A stretch of 64,000 nucleotides of DNA from Sulfurovaceae bacterium (GTDB lineage Bacteria; Campylobacterota; Campylobacteria; Campylobacterales; Sulfurovaceae). The position numbers and the translations under genes were made by a program. Positions 1-9,277 of the stretch are shown in pieces. Position 1 is the first letter of the stretch; each line of letters opens with the position of its first letter. Location of the stretch: assembly GCA_028715055.1 (NCBI GenBank), contig JAQTLE010000001.1:372001-436000 (forward strand). Direction: 5' to 3'. The notes below the pieces were generated by a model. The model saw nothing but the letters and a program-made list of their open reading frames with translations, did no database searches and was not told the origin of the DNA.

Positions 1-962
1 AACAATGGATCTTCTGCTACGAAAACCGGTAGTTTTATAATGTCTGATAAATATTTATCCAAACCTCGTATTAATGCACCACCACCGGTAAGAACTATAC
101 CGTTTTCTACAATATCACCTGCTAGTTCAGGCGGAGTTTCTTCAAGTACAGCTTTGAGTGCATCTACAATCTCAGCAATAGTATCACTCATTGCAGTTCT
201 CATATGTTCGCTTGTTACTTCTATAGATACCAAGCTGCCTTCTACTTGGTCTCGTCCGTATACCACAGCAGTCAATTCTGTTTCTAACGGTACAGCGGTT
301 CCTATGCGGATTTTTAGATCTTCTGCTACTCTTTCCCCTATTAGGAGATTGTAGTTTTTCTTGATATAATCCATGATAACTTGGTCTAGTTTATCGCCGG
401 CTACTCTGATAGATTTACAAAGTACAAGTCCTCCCATAGAGATCACACCGATCTCTGTTGTTCCTCCACCTATGTCAACTACAAGATTGCCATGCGGTTC
501 TTTTACGGATAGATCGGCCCCGATCGCAGCCGCCATAGGCTCTTCAATGAGATATACAGCTCTTGCACCCGCATTTAATGCAGATTCTTTTACAGCTTTT
601 CTTTCTACCTGAGTAATGCCGTAAGGTACACAAATCATTACTCTTGGGCTAAAAAATCTTTTACGTTTATGTGCTTTTTCTATAAAGTGGCGGATCATCA
701 TTTCTGTTACATGAAAGTCAGCGATAACTCCATCGCGCATCGGTCTGATCGCTTTGATATGAGCTGGAGTTTTGCCGGCCATTTCTTTTGCTTCATGACC
801 GACTGCTAATATTCTTTCTTTTCCGGCATGATCATATTGTACGGTCACGATAGATGGCTCATTTATAACAATCCCTTCTCCTTTTACAAGTACCAACGTA
901 TTTGCTGTACCTAAATCTATAGCTAAATCATTAGAGAACATACCCATTAATTTTTTAAACAT
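1..962 (-). CDS. mreB: Rod shape-determining protein MreB (3' end cut by window edge)
   Basis: Bacterial actin homologue that polymerises at the inner membrane and directs lateral wall synthesis. About 320 residues are present; the family usually has about 340-350, so only the C-terminus is missing beyond base 1. The actin-type phosphate loop 1 (DLGTANT, residues 16-22) and phosphate loop 2 (DIGGGTTE, from residue 163) are both visible. The ATG at 962 has no competing upstream start. It follows clpX on the same strand after about 25 bases, the last visible gene of fabZ-lpxA-clpX-mreB, an order known from Helicobacter. mreC would be expected outside the window. Confidence 0.97.
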   Translation of the reverse strand, partial: MFKKLMGMFSNDLAIDLGTANTLVLVKGEGIVINEPSIVTVQYDHAGKERILAVGHEAKEMAGKTPAHIKAIRPMRDGVIADFHVTEMMIRHFIEKAHKRKRFFSPRVMICVPYGITQVERKAVKESALNAGARAVYLIEEPMAAAIGADLSVKEPHGNLVVDIGGGTTEIGVISMGGLVLCKSIRVAGDKLDQVIMDYIKKNYNLLIGERVAEDLKIRIGTAVPLETELTAVVYGRDQVEGSLVSIEVTSEHMRTAMSDTIAEIVDALKAVLEETPPELAGDIVENGIVLTGGGALIRGLDKYLSDIIKLPVFVAEDPL

Positions 963-986
963 TTTAAATATCCTTTTTAGTTAATT

Positions 987-2207
987 TTAAGCACTTTGCT
1001 TGTGTTTGATATACAAAGGTTTTGATTCTTTGCTTACAGCGCCTGGCGTAATGACAACTTCATAGCCTTCAAGCTCCGGTAATTCATACATACTTTCTAG
1101 TAATAATTCTTCTAAAATCGAGCGAAGTCCTCTAGCACCTGTTTTTCTTTCAATTGCTTTTTGGGCAATAAGATTCAAGGCTTCATCTTCAAAGGTAAGA
1201 GTGACGTTGTCAAGTTCAAAAAGCTGTTTATATTGTTTAATTAAAGCATTTTTAGGCTCAGTTAAAATCCGTACCATATCTTCAACAGTTATTTTTTCCA
1301 AAGTGGCAAAAACATGAAGTCTTCCTATGAGTTCTGGAATCATACCATAACTTACCAAATCATCTGGCTCTACAAGATTCATTATGTCATCTTTGTCCAT
1401 TTTGCTTCGTTTTTCTTGTTCGAAGCCCAAGACATTTGCCCCCTGTCTTCTTCTGATTATTTCATTAAGGCCGTCAAATGCACCACCGCAAATAAATAGA
1501 ATATTTGATGTGTCTATTTGTATAAAATCTTGATTTGGATGTTTTCGTCCACCTTTTGGCGGGATATTAACTATAGAACCTTCTATGATCTTTAGCAATG
1601 CTTGTTGTACACCCTCGCCGGAAACATCTCTAGTGATCGATCTATTCTCGCTCATTCTAGCAATTTTATCTATTTCATCTATGAAGATAATACCTTGTTC
1701 AGTTCTCTGGACATCTCCGTCTGCGGCTTGAAACAATTTGACAAGAATATTTTCAACATCTTCACCGACATAACCCGCTTCTGTCAGGCTGGTAGCATCT
1801 GCTATTGCAATAGGAACATTTAAAAATTTAGCAATACTTTGAGCTAAAAGCGTTTTTCCGCTTCCAGTAGGACCTATCAATAAAATATTAGATTTTGCTA
1901 TTTGCGTATCTTCATCCGCATTGGTTTTTTTAAAAATTCTTTTATAATGATTATAAACAGCCACGGATAATGTTTTTTTAGCATTATCTTGTCCGATCAC
2001 ATAATCATCTAAAAGTAATTTCATTTGCTTCGGAGATAAAAGTTCGCCAGGCATTTCAGGTGTCAAAAATGATTCTTCGGTTTCTCCAAAGAGAATCTTA
2101 TATGCCGAAATTACACAATTTGCACAAATATGCGCATCTTGGCCGGCAATTAACGGGTTCATTTCTGTTTCGTGAGTACCACAAAAATTGCAATATTTAT
2201 TTGGCAT
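987..2207 (-). CDS. clpX: ATP-dependent Clp protease ATP-binding subunit ClpX
   Basis: AAA+ unfoldase that feeds tagged substrates to ClpP in the cytoplasm. The N-terminal zinc-binding domain has Cys6, Cys9, Cys28 and Cys31. The Walker A motif GPTGSGKT is at residues 112-119, followed by Walker B (FIDEIDK) and the sensor 2 region GARGLR. At 406 residues it is close to the usual length. A TTG at 2222 would add five residues, but the ATG at 2207 is preferred because GAAAGGA lies about eight bases upstream. The start overlaps the end of lpxA by 11 bases, suggesting translational coupling. Confidence 0.97.
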   Translation of the reverse strand: MPNKYCNFCGTHETEMNPLIAGQDAHICANCVISAYKILFGETEESFLTPEMPGELLSPKQMKLLLDDYVIGQDNAKKTLSVAVYNHYKRIFKKTNADEDTQIAKSNILLIGPTGSGKTLLAQSIAKFLNVPIAIADATSLTEAGYVGEDVENILVKLFQAADGDVQRTEQGIIFIDEIDKIARMSENRSITRDVSGEGVQQALLKIIEGSIVNIPPKGGRKHPNQDFIQIDTSNILFICGGAFDGLNEIIRRRQGANVLGFEQEKRSKMDKDDIMNLVEPDDLVSYGMIPELIGRLHVFATLEKITVEDMVRILTEPKNALIKQYKQLFELDNVTLTFEDEALNLIAQKAIERKTGARGLRSILEELLLESMYELPELEGYEVVITPGAVSKESKPLYIKHKQSA

Positions 2208-2988
2208 TTTTGTTCCTTTCAAATGGAATGCCTCGTTTAGAGTTAATAATAAAATTAGTCAAAGCCTTGACCGTTTCTGATGTGCTTGATTCGAACAATT
2301 GTTTTGCAACATCTTGGAGCGGTTTACCTTGTTCAAATAATTCTCTATACGCGTTTTTTAGTTCATCGATATCTTCTCTTGATATATGTCTTCTGAGTCC
2401 TGTAAGGTTGAGTCCTCTTAAAACTGCCCGATTGCCCTCTGCCAGACAAAATGGCGGAATATCCTGTGACAAAGCACTTGCTCCTGCTATCATAGCATAA
2501 TCACCAATATGGACAAATTGATGTATAGGGGTCAACCCTCCTATAACAACATTATTGCCAAGCTCGACATGGCCAGCCAATGTAGCGCCATTTGCAAGTA
2601 TGCAACCATCCCCCATTATAACATCATGCCCTAAATGTACATATCCCATAAGAAGATTATTGTTTCCGACTCTCGTAACGCTTCCGCCGCCTTCAGTACC
2701 GGGGTTGATCAATGTATATTCTCTTATACGATTATAATCGCCGATTATAAGCTCTACTCTCTCTCCGGCATACTTTAAATCCTGCGGGATAGAACCGATA
2801 GTAGCATGTGAAAATATTTGATTGTGTTTGCCTATGGTAGTTATGCCTTCAATGAGTGTATGGGTACCCACAGTAGTGTTATCACCTATGGTTACTTCAG
2901 AACCGATATAGCTATAAGCTCCTATGGTTACATTGTCTCCAATTTTAGCGCCATCTTCTATGATGGCAGTTGGATGGATATTGTTCAT
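2197..2988 (-). CDS. lpxA: UDP-N-acetylglucosamine acyltransferase LpxA
   Basis: Catalyses the first step of lipid A synthesis, moving a hydroxyacyl chain from acyl carrier protein to UDP-GlcNAc. The N-terminal two thirds are left-handed beta-helix hexapeptide repeats (runs of I/V-G-x-x-x). The catalytic His is His121 in GHDVIMG, and a helical C-terminal domain follows from about residue 195. At 263 residues the length is typical. Its start touches the end of fabZ (shared base 2988) and its end overlaps clpX, so the genes form one operon joining fatty-acid and lipid A supply to ClpX and MreB. Confidence 0.97.
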   Translation of the reverse strand: MNNIHPTAIIEDGAKIGDNVTIGAYSYIGSEVTIGDNTTVGTHTLIEGITTIGKHNQIFSHATIGSIPQDLKYAGERVELIIGDYNRIREYTLINPGTEGGGSVTRVGNNNLLMGYVHLGHDVIMGDGCILANGATLAGHVELGNNVVIGGLTPIHQFVHIGDYAMIAGASALSQDIPPFCLAEGNRAVLRGLNLTGLRRHISREDIDELKNAYRELFEQGKPLQDVAKQLFESSTSETVKALTNFIINSKRGIPFERNKNAK

Positions 2989-3431
2989 TATTTGTCCACG
3001 ATCATTGCTTTTAATTCTGCTTCGCTTACAAGAATATCGTCAACATATGCTTTACCTTCCAGCACCCATATGGCACCTTTGTGCTTGTTGACAGTCATTC
3101 TGTACTCGAGCTTGTCTCCCGGTTTGACCGGAGCTCTAAATTTGGCTCCATCAATACTCATAAAGTATACCACTTTTTGTGCGGCTTCTTCTTCGCTCAT
3201 ATCCATACTTTGAAATGCCAATATGCCGCCGGCTTGCGCCATACCTTCTAGTATCATAACGCCTGGATAAATAGGATGATCCGGGAAATGGCCTTGAAAT
3301 ACCGGTTCGGAAATTGAAATATTTTTATATCCTATGACATACTCATCTTTCTTGAGATCTGTTATGCGATCAACAAGCAAGAATGGATAACGATGTGGTA
3401 GGATCTTTTGAATATCAGTAACGCTTAACAC
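2988..3431 (-). CDS. fabZ: 3-hydroxyacyl-ACP dehydratase FabZ
   Basis: Dehydrates 3-hydroxyacyl-ACP in fatty-acid elongation and competes with LpxA for hydroxyacyl-ACP. The hotdog-fold signature is clear: [12 protein letters not shown] at residues 11-22, the active-site GHFPDHP with His48, and Glu62 in MILEGMAQ. The 147 residues fit the family. Translation most likely starts at the GTG at 3431, preceded by AAGAGG at good spacing. It is the first gene of the fabZ-lpxA-clpX-mreB run. Confidence 0.96.
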   Translation of the reverse strand: MLSVTDIQKILPHRYPFLLVDRITDLKKDEYVIGYKNISISEPVFQGHFPDHPIYPGVMILEGMAQAGGILAFQSMDMSEEEAAQKVVYFMSIDGAKFRAPVKPGDKLEYRMTVNKHKGAIWVLEGKAYVDDILVSEAELKAMIVDK

Positions 3432-3511
3432 TTTTAAACCTCTTTTGTAAATTGCATTATTCTACCTCAAATATACTAAAAAACACACTATTGTTAAATT
3501 ATTTTTTATTT

Positions 3512-3539
3512 TTGCAAGCCTATGTTCTTTCATTATACT
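3512..3539 (+). promoter_or_regulatory. Predicted sigma70-type promoter for a small plus-strand transcript
   Basis: TTGCAA (3512-3517) is followed after 16 bases by TATACT (3534-3539). It points rightward, against both flanking genes, into a leader with the short hairpin GCCG/CGGC (3562-3575) and then the 30-codon frame at 3616. No annotated gene on this strand lies within the next 5 kb, so the promoter, if real, serves a small gene or non-coding RNA. Confidence 0.45.
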
Positions 3540-3615
3540 GATATGACATTTTTGTTAAGATGCCGGTTGATCGGCGACATAAAAGCTTCCAAGACAAAAC
3601 GAGGGAGCAAAAATT

Positions 3616-3708
3616 ATGATATTACGAATAAAAAAGATAGCATATTTTAACTATTTATATTCATATTACTTGAAGATATATCGCCCTTTTAAAAGTCATC
3701 TTCCGTAA
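3616..3708 (+). CDS. Possible 30-residue Tyr-rich small protein
   Basis: A 30-codon ATG frame with a strong GAGGGAG ribosome-binding site about eight bases upstream and a plausible promoter at 3512-3539. The peptide is basic and aromatic, with six Tyr, several Lys/Arg and no acidic residue. The last 13 bases overlap the 3' end of the convergent PEBP gene. No family is recognised. It could be a small membrane-active peptide, the coding part of a dual-function RNA, or chance. The promoter-leader-RBS order is the reason to list it. Confidence 0.35.
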   Translation: MILRIKKIAYFNYLYSYYLKIYRPFKSHLP

Positions 3709-4238
3709 TATGAAACTATTGTCGCTTTTTTGATCGTATGAATATTTATCATATGTCCTACAATATCTGGAACAGTATTTTTGTCCAGATCAAGATGGTC
3801 GACATTTAGCGCATAAACGCTAAATACATAACGGTGTGGTTTGTCTCCCTCGGGAGGACAAGCTCCATGATATCCTGTCTTGCCGGAGTTATTAATACTT
3901 TGGATCGCGTTGATCATGTGTGGCTTGGTGATATTGCCAAAATCAGTCGGAAGCGAAGATACTGATGTCGGGATATCAAAAACAACCCAATGCCACCATC
4001 CCTTTCCTGCCCTTGCATCAATATCATATAAAGTTACAGCGAAACTTTTTGTTCCCTTTGGAACATTGTCCCAGTACAGCTCGGGAGAGATATTGAGTCC
4101 GTTACAGCCTGATCCAGAAAATTCTTGAGTCTTGGTCAATTGATCGGATAAATCGTTACTATGAAGAGTAAACTCTCCTGCAGCAACGAAAGCAGTGTTT
4201 GATAGAATGATGCCGGTTAAAAAACTTAATAAATGCAT
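3696..4238 (-). CDS. Exported YbhB/YbcL-type phosphatidylethanolamine-binding-like protein
   Basis: Member of the bacterial PEBP (Raf kinase inhibitor-like) family, whose cellular role is poorly defined. A signal peptide covers about residues 1-20. Family ligand-pocket motifs follow: YDIDARAGKGWWHW (71-84) and the stretch GYHGACPPEGDKPHRYVFSV (122-141). The 180 residues agree with YbhB-like proteins plus a leader. It stands alone, with no operon partner, and its 3' end overlaps a small plus-strand frame. Periplasmic location is inferred from the leader. Confidence 0.88.
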   Translation of the reverse strand: MHLLSFLTGIILSNTAFVAAGEFTLHSNDLSDQLTKTQEFSGSGCNGLNISPELYWDNVPKGTKSFAVTLYDIDARAGKGWWHWVVFDIPTSVSSLPTDFGNITKPHMINAIQSINNSGKTGYHGACPPEGDKPHRYVFSVYALNVDHLDLDKNTVPDIVGHMINIHTIKKATIVSYYGR

Positions 4239-4286
4239 AATAAATCCTTTTGATCATTTGCTATAAATATAGCATTTTGAGAATTT

Positions 4287-5102
4287 TTATCTATATTCCA
4301 ACACCTTTACTGCGCTGCGTATTATTGGTGTTATGGCTGTTTCAAACGTCTTATTAAGATTAAGCGGTTGCATTGTCATTTTGATTCCCATAGTATAGGG
4401 ATAGTATTTTTTGGTTAGCCTATGAAGCTCTTTTTGAAGTGCTTCATAAGATATAAGCTTTAAAGTATCATTGTATTCTGTTTCATGGAGACTTTGGTAT
4501 CCTATCTTGATATCTTCGGTATTAATCTTTTTCAAACGTCGCATGATGACTTTAAATCTCTCTTTTCGTCCCAATTTTTCACTTTGGTTGTAATATTTGA
4601 AATAGTGATCAAAGTAACTGTAATGGTTGACTTCATCTTTATAAATATTGTGGGACAAATGTTCCAAGATAGGCTCATCAAGGCTTTTGGCATACGCTTC
4701 TAATGTCCGATACATTGTAGAAGTTCCGGTCTCTACGATCATTCGCGCAAGCATTTCCAATGCTTTTGTCTGCTGAAATTCATCGATATTGCATAGTGGT
4801 TTATAAAGCTCCAGAAATCTCTCGTATGCTTTTTGCCAAGGGAATTGTGGCCAGACATGTTCTATATATGTTTTTAGTGCTTTTCCATGCTGCACTTCTT
4901 CTTTTTGCCAGTCATCATTGAGCCATTGAACTACTTCTGTATTGTCTTTATAATATTCTGATAAATTTTCAGTATAAGTTTCTGATGTGATTTCAATAAA
5001 CGATGCAATCGCCAGTAGATGTAAGAGAAAATAGTTTTCTTTAATTTTTTCGATATCAATAGCATTATAATCAATATCTTTTTTGTAGTTCCATTTTGCC
5101 AT
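4287..5102 (-). CDS. Ferritin-like diiron protein, acyl-ACP desaturase-like
   Basis: All-helical protein with the four-helix diiron ligand pattern: Glu37 or Glu41, E69-x-x-H72 in KEEVQHG, Glu124, and E157-x-x-H160 in KDEVNHY. The EExxHG motif resembles soluble acyl-ACP desaturases, and 271 residues is close to that family. No ferredoxin or reductase gene is adjacent, so the substrate is unknown; desaturase, oxygenase or iron-oxidation roles are all possible. The ATG at 5102 is chosen over an ATG nine bases upstream (5111) because the AAGG lies too close to the upstream one. It is single-gene on this strand. Confidence 0.7.
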   Translation of the reverse strand: MAKWNYKKDIDYNAIDIEKIKENYFLLHLLAIASFIEITSETYTENLSEYYKDNTEVVQWLNDDWQKEEVQHGKALKTYIEHVWPQFPWQKAYERFLELYKPLCNIDEFQQTKALEMLARMIVETGTSTMYRTLEAYAKSLDEPILEHLSHNIYKDEVNHYSYFDHYFKYYNQSEKLGRKERFKVIMRRLKKINTEDIKIGYQSLHETEYNDTLKLISYEALQKELHRLTKKYYPYTMGIKMTMQPLNLNKTFETAITPIIRSAVKVLEYR

Positions 5103-5272
5103 TATAACCATACCTTTTTAAATACTTTAGATAAAATTATTTTGTTAAAAACAATCCGCATGCCAAAAAAAATCTATAATTAACCATTTTATCACTTCAA
5201 TCAAAAATCTGGCTTAAAGTTCTTAACTTTGAAAAAACTCTCTTTTTGGCATTTCAAATTTAAGTCTCAAAA

Positions 5273-6343
5273 TCAACATAGTATCTCTCTAGTGTCTTGG
5301 TAAACCTTGCTATCGCAAATTATCTCAAATTTTCCATTTAATACTGAGTCTATCACGATAATAGAACTTAAATTGTACGGATTTGCAGTGATATTTTGTC
5401 TTACTTTGATCTCATTTTCAAAAGATGGAGGATAGAACATGAGTTCATTGACGCTATTGTAATTTGTACTAGCTAGCTTATTGTAGTGGCCTAGTGATAT
5501 AAAAATGATCTCATCCCTATCAAAATAACCTACATCTCCATCCCAAGTTATCTTTCCTCTGGAATATCCTTTTTTGAGTGCAGAGTAAGGTAAAAAATGA
5601 GATGGTATGATAATGTTTGCATGAATGACATAACCTCTGAGCAATCTCCAATTTAGAAATCTTTCTTTTCGGATAATATATGTTTTGTTTTGCTCTTCAA
5701 GCTCCCATCTTTTTTCATATACTTGCAGCCTATCTTCTATGGATTCTGGTTGGATCTGTTTGGATATCGGAGAAAATAGCTCATCTGTTAGTTTATCTTG
5801 ATATTCTCTTTGTTTGGTAAGTCCAAAGAGACATCCGCAATAATCCTGGCGGTAAAGTCTATCTTGCTTGGCTAAGATATTTTGTTCTTGTGTGCCTTGT
5901 TTGCTTCTATAATCAGGCGCTATAAATTGCAGCCCGTAGAGTTTTGCCAATGCATCACCGGAGTTTTTGAGTTGAGTTAAGGATTTCTTGGGACTTGTTA
6001 GCAGAGTAGATGTGAAGATCTTTTCTCCGAGTTCATGCGCTTTTTTGGCCGTGACTTCAAAGCGGTTATCAAAACATACGGAGCACCTAGCACCTTTTTC
6101 CGGTTCATTTTCAAGTCCTCGCACCGCTTCAAGCCAACCGGTAGTATCATACTCTCCTTCGATTAATTCAATATCAAGCATATTGCAGCTTCGTTTGACA
6201 TCAAGAAGCCTCAGTTGATATTCACTATATGGATGGATATTAGGATCATAAAAGAACCCGATAAGTTTTTCATCCGGATACTCGTTTCTTAACTTTTGTA
6301 AAAAATAATGGCTATCGACCGCGCAGCATATATGTACGACCAT
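5273..6343 (-). CDS. queH: Epoxyqueuosine reductase QueH
   Basis: Reduces epoxyqueuosine to queuosine in tRNA anticodons, the non-orthologous alternative to QueG. The conserved cysteines are visible: Cys6-Cys7 in HICCA, Cys87 and Cys90 in GARCSVC, and Cys169 and Cys171 in YCGC. They would bind the iron-sulfur cluster and a second metal. The catalytic domain ends near residue 220; about 135 further residues form an extension of unknown role. The gene ends after lpxB begins, with a two-base gap, so the two are probably co-transcribed. Confidence 0.93.
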   Translation of the reverse strand: MVVHICCAVDSHYFLQKLRNEYPDEKLIGFFYDPNIHPYSEYQLRLLDVKRSCNMLDIELIEGEYDTTGWLEAVRGLENEPEKGARCSVCFDNRFEVTAKKAHELGEKIFTSTLLTSPKKSLTQLKNSGDALAKLYGLQFIAPDYRSKQGTQEQNILAKQDRLYRQDYCGCLFGLTKQREYQDKLTDELFSPISKQIQPESIEDRLQVYEKRWELEEQNKTYIIRKERFLNWRLLRGYVIHANIIIPSHFLPYSALKKGYSRGKITWDGDVGYFDRDEIIFISLGHYNKLASTNYNSVNELMFYPPSFENEIKVRQNITANPYNLSSIIVIDSVLNGKFEIICDSKVYQDTREILC

Positions 6344-6345
6344 TT

Positions 6346-7383
6346 TTAGCTTTCCATAAGGATTTTGGCCACATTTTGGCTGCTGCCATGGTCTAGATAA
6401 TCTCTAAGTTCTTTGGCACTTTTAGCAAATATTGCTTTATCAGTTTTATGGTAACTATCGAGCAGATTTTTAACTGTGACATCATTTTGCAATAGCTCAT
6501 CATGAAGAATGGTGCCATTATGTTTTTGCAATATGATATTGGCAAGCCCTATCTGTTTTATTCCTAATAATTTTGTGGCTATAAAATAATCAACAGGTTT
6601 GGCGATATAAGATAGCACAAAAGGAGTGGCGATAAGAGCTGCTTCAAGTGTCGCTGTACCGCTGCATATAAAAGCAAATTCTGATATGGCCAATGCACTA
6701 TGTGTATTTCTGGAAATTTCAAAATCGCTTATATCTCCATACCATTCTTGTATCTTTTCATTGCTTAAATTCGAAGGAATTACCAATAAAGCTTTTTTAT
6801 TGCCTAATGTTTTTCGCACTTCTTTAAAAATAGGCATAAGCCTTTTTACTTCGCTGGCTCTGCTGCCGGGTAAAAATGATATGGTATTTGAATCTTTGTT
6901 TTTATTGGACAGCACGATCTCATCTAGCAAGGGATGTCCTACATATTGCGCTTTGCCGCTTTTGTATTGTTTTATCTCAAATGGTAATATACCAAGGAGT
7001 TTATCGCAGTAAAGTTCAAGTTTTGCAACCCTTTTTGGCCTGCTTGCCCATGTTTGTGGCAGTATATAGTATATGATCTCTTTTTGTGGATATCTTTCTT
7101 TTATTTTTTTAGCCAATGGGAGATTGAAACCAGAGCTGTCCATCAGAAGGACTTTATCACAATTTGCAGCGAGCTCTACTATCTCGTCGGCTGCTTTTAC
7201 GAACCATCTAAATTTCTTGAGTGCGTCCACTACACCCATGATCGCCATTTGTGATATGTCATAAAGAGGAGAGCCTAGATTTTTATCAAATATCCCATCC
7301 ATTTCAATATCGGATGTATGTTTAAGCAACTCTTTTAAGTGCAGGTTCGATGAGGGTTCAAGGGCACTTACAAGCAGTTTCAT
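6346..7383 (-). CDS. lpxB: Lipid-A-disaccharide synthase LpxB
   Basis: Joins UDP-2,3-diacylglucosamine and lipid X to give the lipid A disaccharide at the inner face of the cytoplasmic membrane (GT19). Visible landmarks are the N-terminal MKLLVSALEPSSNLHLKEL, YYILPQTWASRP near residue 106, the LPGSR motif near 170, and the donor-site stretch CSGTATLEAAL near 240. The 345 residues are slightly shorter than the E. coli enzyme but usual for this phylum. It overlaps the upstream lipoprotein gene by four bases and is followed at once by queH. Confidence 0.95.
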   Translation of the reverse strand: MKLLVSALEPSSNLHLKELLKHTSDIEMDGIFDKNLGSPLYDISQMAIMGVVDALKKFRWFVKAADEIVELAANCDKVLLMDSSGFNLPLAKKIKERYPQKEIIYYILPQTWASRPKRVAKLELYCDKLLGILPFEIKQYKSGKAQYVGHPLLDEIVLSNKNKDSNTISFLPGSRASEVKRLMPIFKEVRKTLGNKKALLVIPSNLSNEKIQEWYGDISDFEISRNTHSALAISEFAFICSGTATLEAALIATPFVLSYIAKPVDYFIATKLLGIKQIGLANIILQKHNGTILHDELLQNDVTVKNLLDSYHKTDKAIFAKSAKELRDYLDHGSSQNVAKILMES

Positions 7384-7718
7384 TTATTGTCCTCTTTAAT
7401 AGTTAACATCCACGGAGTGCAAGTGCCTTTTGTAATGACTTCTAGTGTAGCATCATACTTTGAGCCTATTTTTGATCCCGTTGGCAAGCTTGCTTCAAAT
7501 TGTCTGTTTTTTAGAAAATCTTGGTTTTCTTGAAATTTATTTTTGGGGATGAAAGAAAATATGCCCGTATCATTTTCTTTTTTTTCAAGCGTCGCCGTGC
7601 CGTTATATGGGATATATTCGCATGGACCGCCAACCATGGTATCTTTTTGGCAGCCATGCAACAGTATAGCTATAGAAGTAATGAGAAAAAAACTTTTTAT
7701 ATTTTTGGAAGATCCCAC
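7380..7718 (-). CDS. Small lipoprotein, unrecognised family
   Basis: A 112-residue protein with a lipoprotein signal: a hydrophobic stretch at 9-20 followed by the lipobox LLHGC, with lipidation expected at Cys23. The mature part is about 90 residues, probably beta-rich, with two further cysteines (GGPCEY and KGTCTPW) that could form a disulfide. The last four bases overlap the start of lpxB, pointing to co-expression. No family is recognised; the location suggests an envelope role only by association. Confidence 0.75.
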   Translation of the reverse strand: MGSSKNIKSFFLITSIAILLHGCQKDTMVGGPCEYIPYNGTATLEKKENDTGIFSFIPKNKFQENQDFLKNRQFEASLPTGSKIGSKYDATLEVITKGTCTPWMLTIKEDNK

Positions 7719-7822
7719 CGGCTATGATTTCCTTTGATGTATCGTTATTAAGGATTATATCATAATGAGAATTATAGTTGCAATTTCTCTTATCCTATCA
7801 AAGAACAAGAGAGAAAACGTTA

Positions 7823-9277
7823 TTATTTCAGCAAACCGCTCATATCCGCATCAGGCAGATAACTTTTATAGATCTTTTCAAAAGTTCCGTCTTTTTTGAG
7901 CTTGTCCAGTTCGGTTTGCCACGCTTTTATCACGCTTGGCTTGGTATCTTTGGAGATAGCGATATAAAAATATGTTTGGCTGACTGTATAAACAGGCTCA
8001 AGGTCATTCATGCTATATCCGGCACTTTTAGCGATCTCTGGTATGGTCAGATCAGTAAATATTGATAGCTGTACTTTGCCGTTCATGAGCTGTCTTAAAT
8101 TCTCGGCCGGATCTTTCGAGCTGACAAGATTAGTAAAGCCTTTGCTTTTTAGATACTGTTCGGTAAACCAATCGGTAGTTGTTGCGATAGCTTTTACTTT
8201 TTTGGCATCTTCCAAACTGTCTATTTTAATTTTAGAGCCTTTTTTGGCGTAAAGGATCGCGCTGTTTTTGCCAACAGGTCCGATCCACTGAAACAAACCT
8301 TCTCTTTGAGGAGTGCGTTCCGCGCTAAATAGGATTACATTTGGATGCAGTATGGCCATATTGTAGGCATTTTTCCATGAGGTTAGCCTAATGTTATCTT
8401 TGGCTTTCAATCGCAAAGCGATCTGTCTAACAATATCCGTCACAAAACCCGCCGGTTTCCCGTCTTTCATAAAAGTGACAGGAGGATACTCTTCGGTCAC
8501 CATTTGGAATATTCCAGGAGGTATCTCGCCTGGAAGCCATTTGACGTATATCTTGTCAAAACTGCCGTCTCGTTTCATGGCGTCTAGGTTTTTTTGCCAA
8601 CGCGATACGATATTAGAAGACGTATTTTTGGAAAATGCGATATAGGCTAGATCGGTAGATACAGTAAAAGCGCTCACTACAGTATCTGCGTTTAACCCTG
8701 CCTTTTTTAGAATAGTCGGCATAGCAGTATTGTCGCTGACTAGTAGCTGCACGTCTCCACTTAGCAGTTTTTTTAGAGCACTTTCTTCATCCGGGAAACT
8801 TTGCAAATTGGTAAAACCCTCTTTTTTGAGTACTTGTTCCGAGTAGTAGTCAGTAATCGTAGCAATCTTGCTGACTTTCTTGGCATCATCAAGAGTTTTT
8901 ATCACAATATTAGATCCCTTGATGGCATATAGGTTGGTATCCAGAACCGTTACAGGTCCTACCCATTGAAACAGCTCTTTGCGCACAGGAGTCATTACAG
9001 TGGCAAAAAGTACTGTATTTGGCTCTTTAAGAGTTGTGCGATATCCTTCTTCCCAAGGCACTGATCTGATGTCAGCATGTGTATCGGTTCTCTTCATAAG
9101 CTCTTTTACCACTTCTGCCGCTTGACCGGTTACTTTGCCGTCTTTTTTAAAGTTCAACGGAGCATGCTCTTGTGTCAGGATCGTCAAAGCAGCATTATGG
9201 GCGGCATTTTTTTGTGGAGAAGCCATGCATTGCATTGATAAAATAACCATCCATAGGTAAAACGTAAGTCTCATCAT
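7823..9277 (-). CDS. Tandem two-domain extracellular solute-binding protein (family 3)
   Basis: Exported protein with two consecutive SBP_bac_3-type periplasmic binding domains, about residues 27-252 and 256-475. They look like an internal duplication: both contain a FQWVGPV or FQWIGPV motif, a DAKKV.K.IAT segment, a KGFTNL segment and a LDxxKxDGxFxKIY tail. A signal peptide covers residues 1-19 (cleavage after CMA). No membrane permease, ATPase, kinase or cyclase domain is attached, and none is encoded next door. It could deliver a ligand to a transporter or sensor elsewhere. Ligand unknown. The ATG at 9277 is followed by a second ATG. Confidence 0.87.
   Translation of the reverse strand: MMRLTFYLWMVILSMQCMASPQKNAAHNAALTILTQEHAPLNFKKDGKVTGQAAEVVKELMKRTDTHADIRSVPWEEGYRTTLKEPNTVLFATVMTPVRKELFQWVGPVTVLDTNLYAIKGSNIVIKTLDDAKKVSKIATITDYYSEQVLKKEGFTNLQSFPDEESALKKLLSGDVQLLVSDNTAMPTILKKAGLNADTVVSAFTVSTDLAYIAFSKNTSSNIVSRWQKNLDAMKRDGSFDKIYVKWLPGEIPPGIFQMVTEEYPPVTFMKDGKPAGFVTDIVRQIALRLKAKDNIRLTSWKNAYNMAILHPNVILFSAERTPQREGLFQWIGPVGKNSAILYAKKGSKIKIDSLEDAKKVKAIATTTDWFTEQYLKSKGFTNLVSSKDPAENLRQLMNGKVQLSIFTDLTIPEIAKSAGYSMNDLEPVYTVSQTYFYIAISKDTKPSVIKAWQTELDKLKKDGTFEKIYKSYLPDADMSGLLK

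Noticed and set aside
2060-2500. Plus-strand frame of 146 codons antisense to clpX and lpxA
   Set aside because: It spans two overlapping well-supported genes on the other strand and has no start signals or family resemblance.
7321-7360. tRNA T-arm-like GGTTCGA sequence
   Set aside because: It lies within lpxB coding sequence, and no acceptor or anticodon arms can be built around it. No tRNA gene was found in the window.
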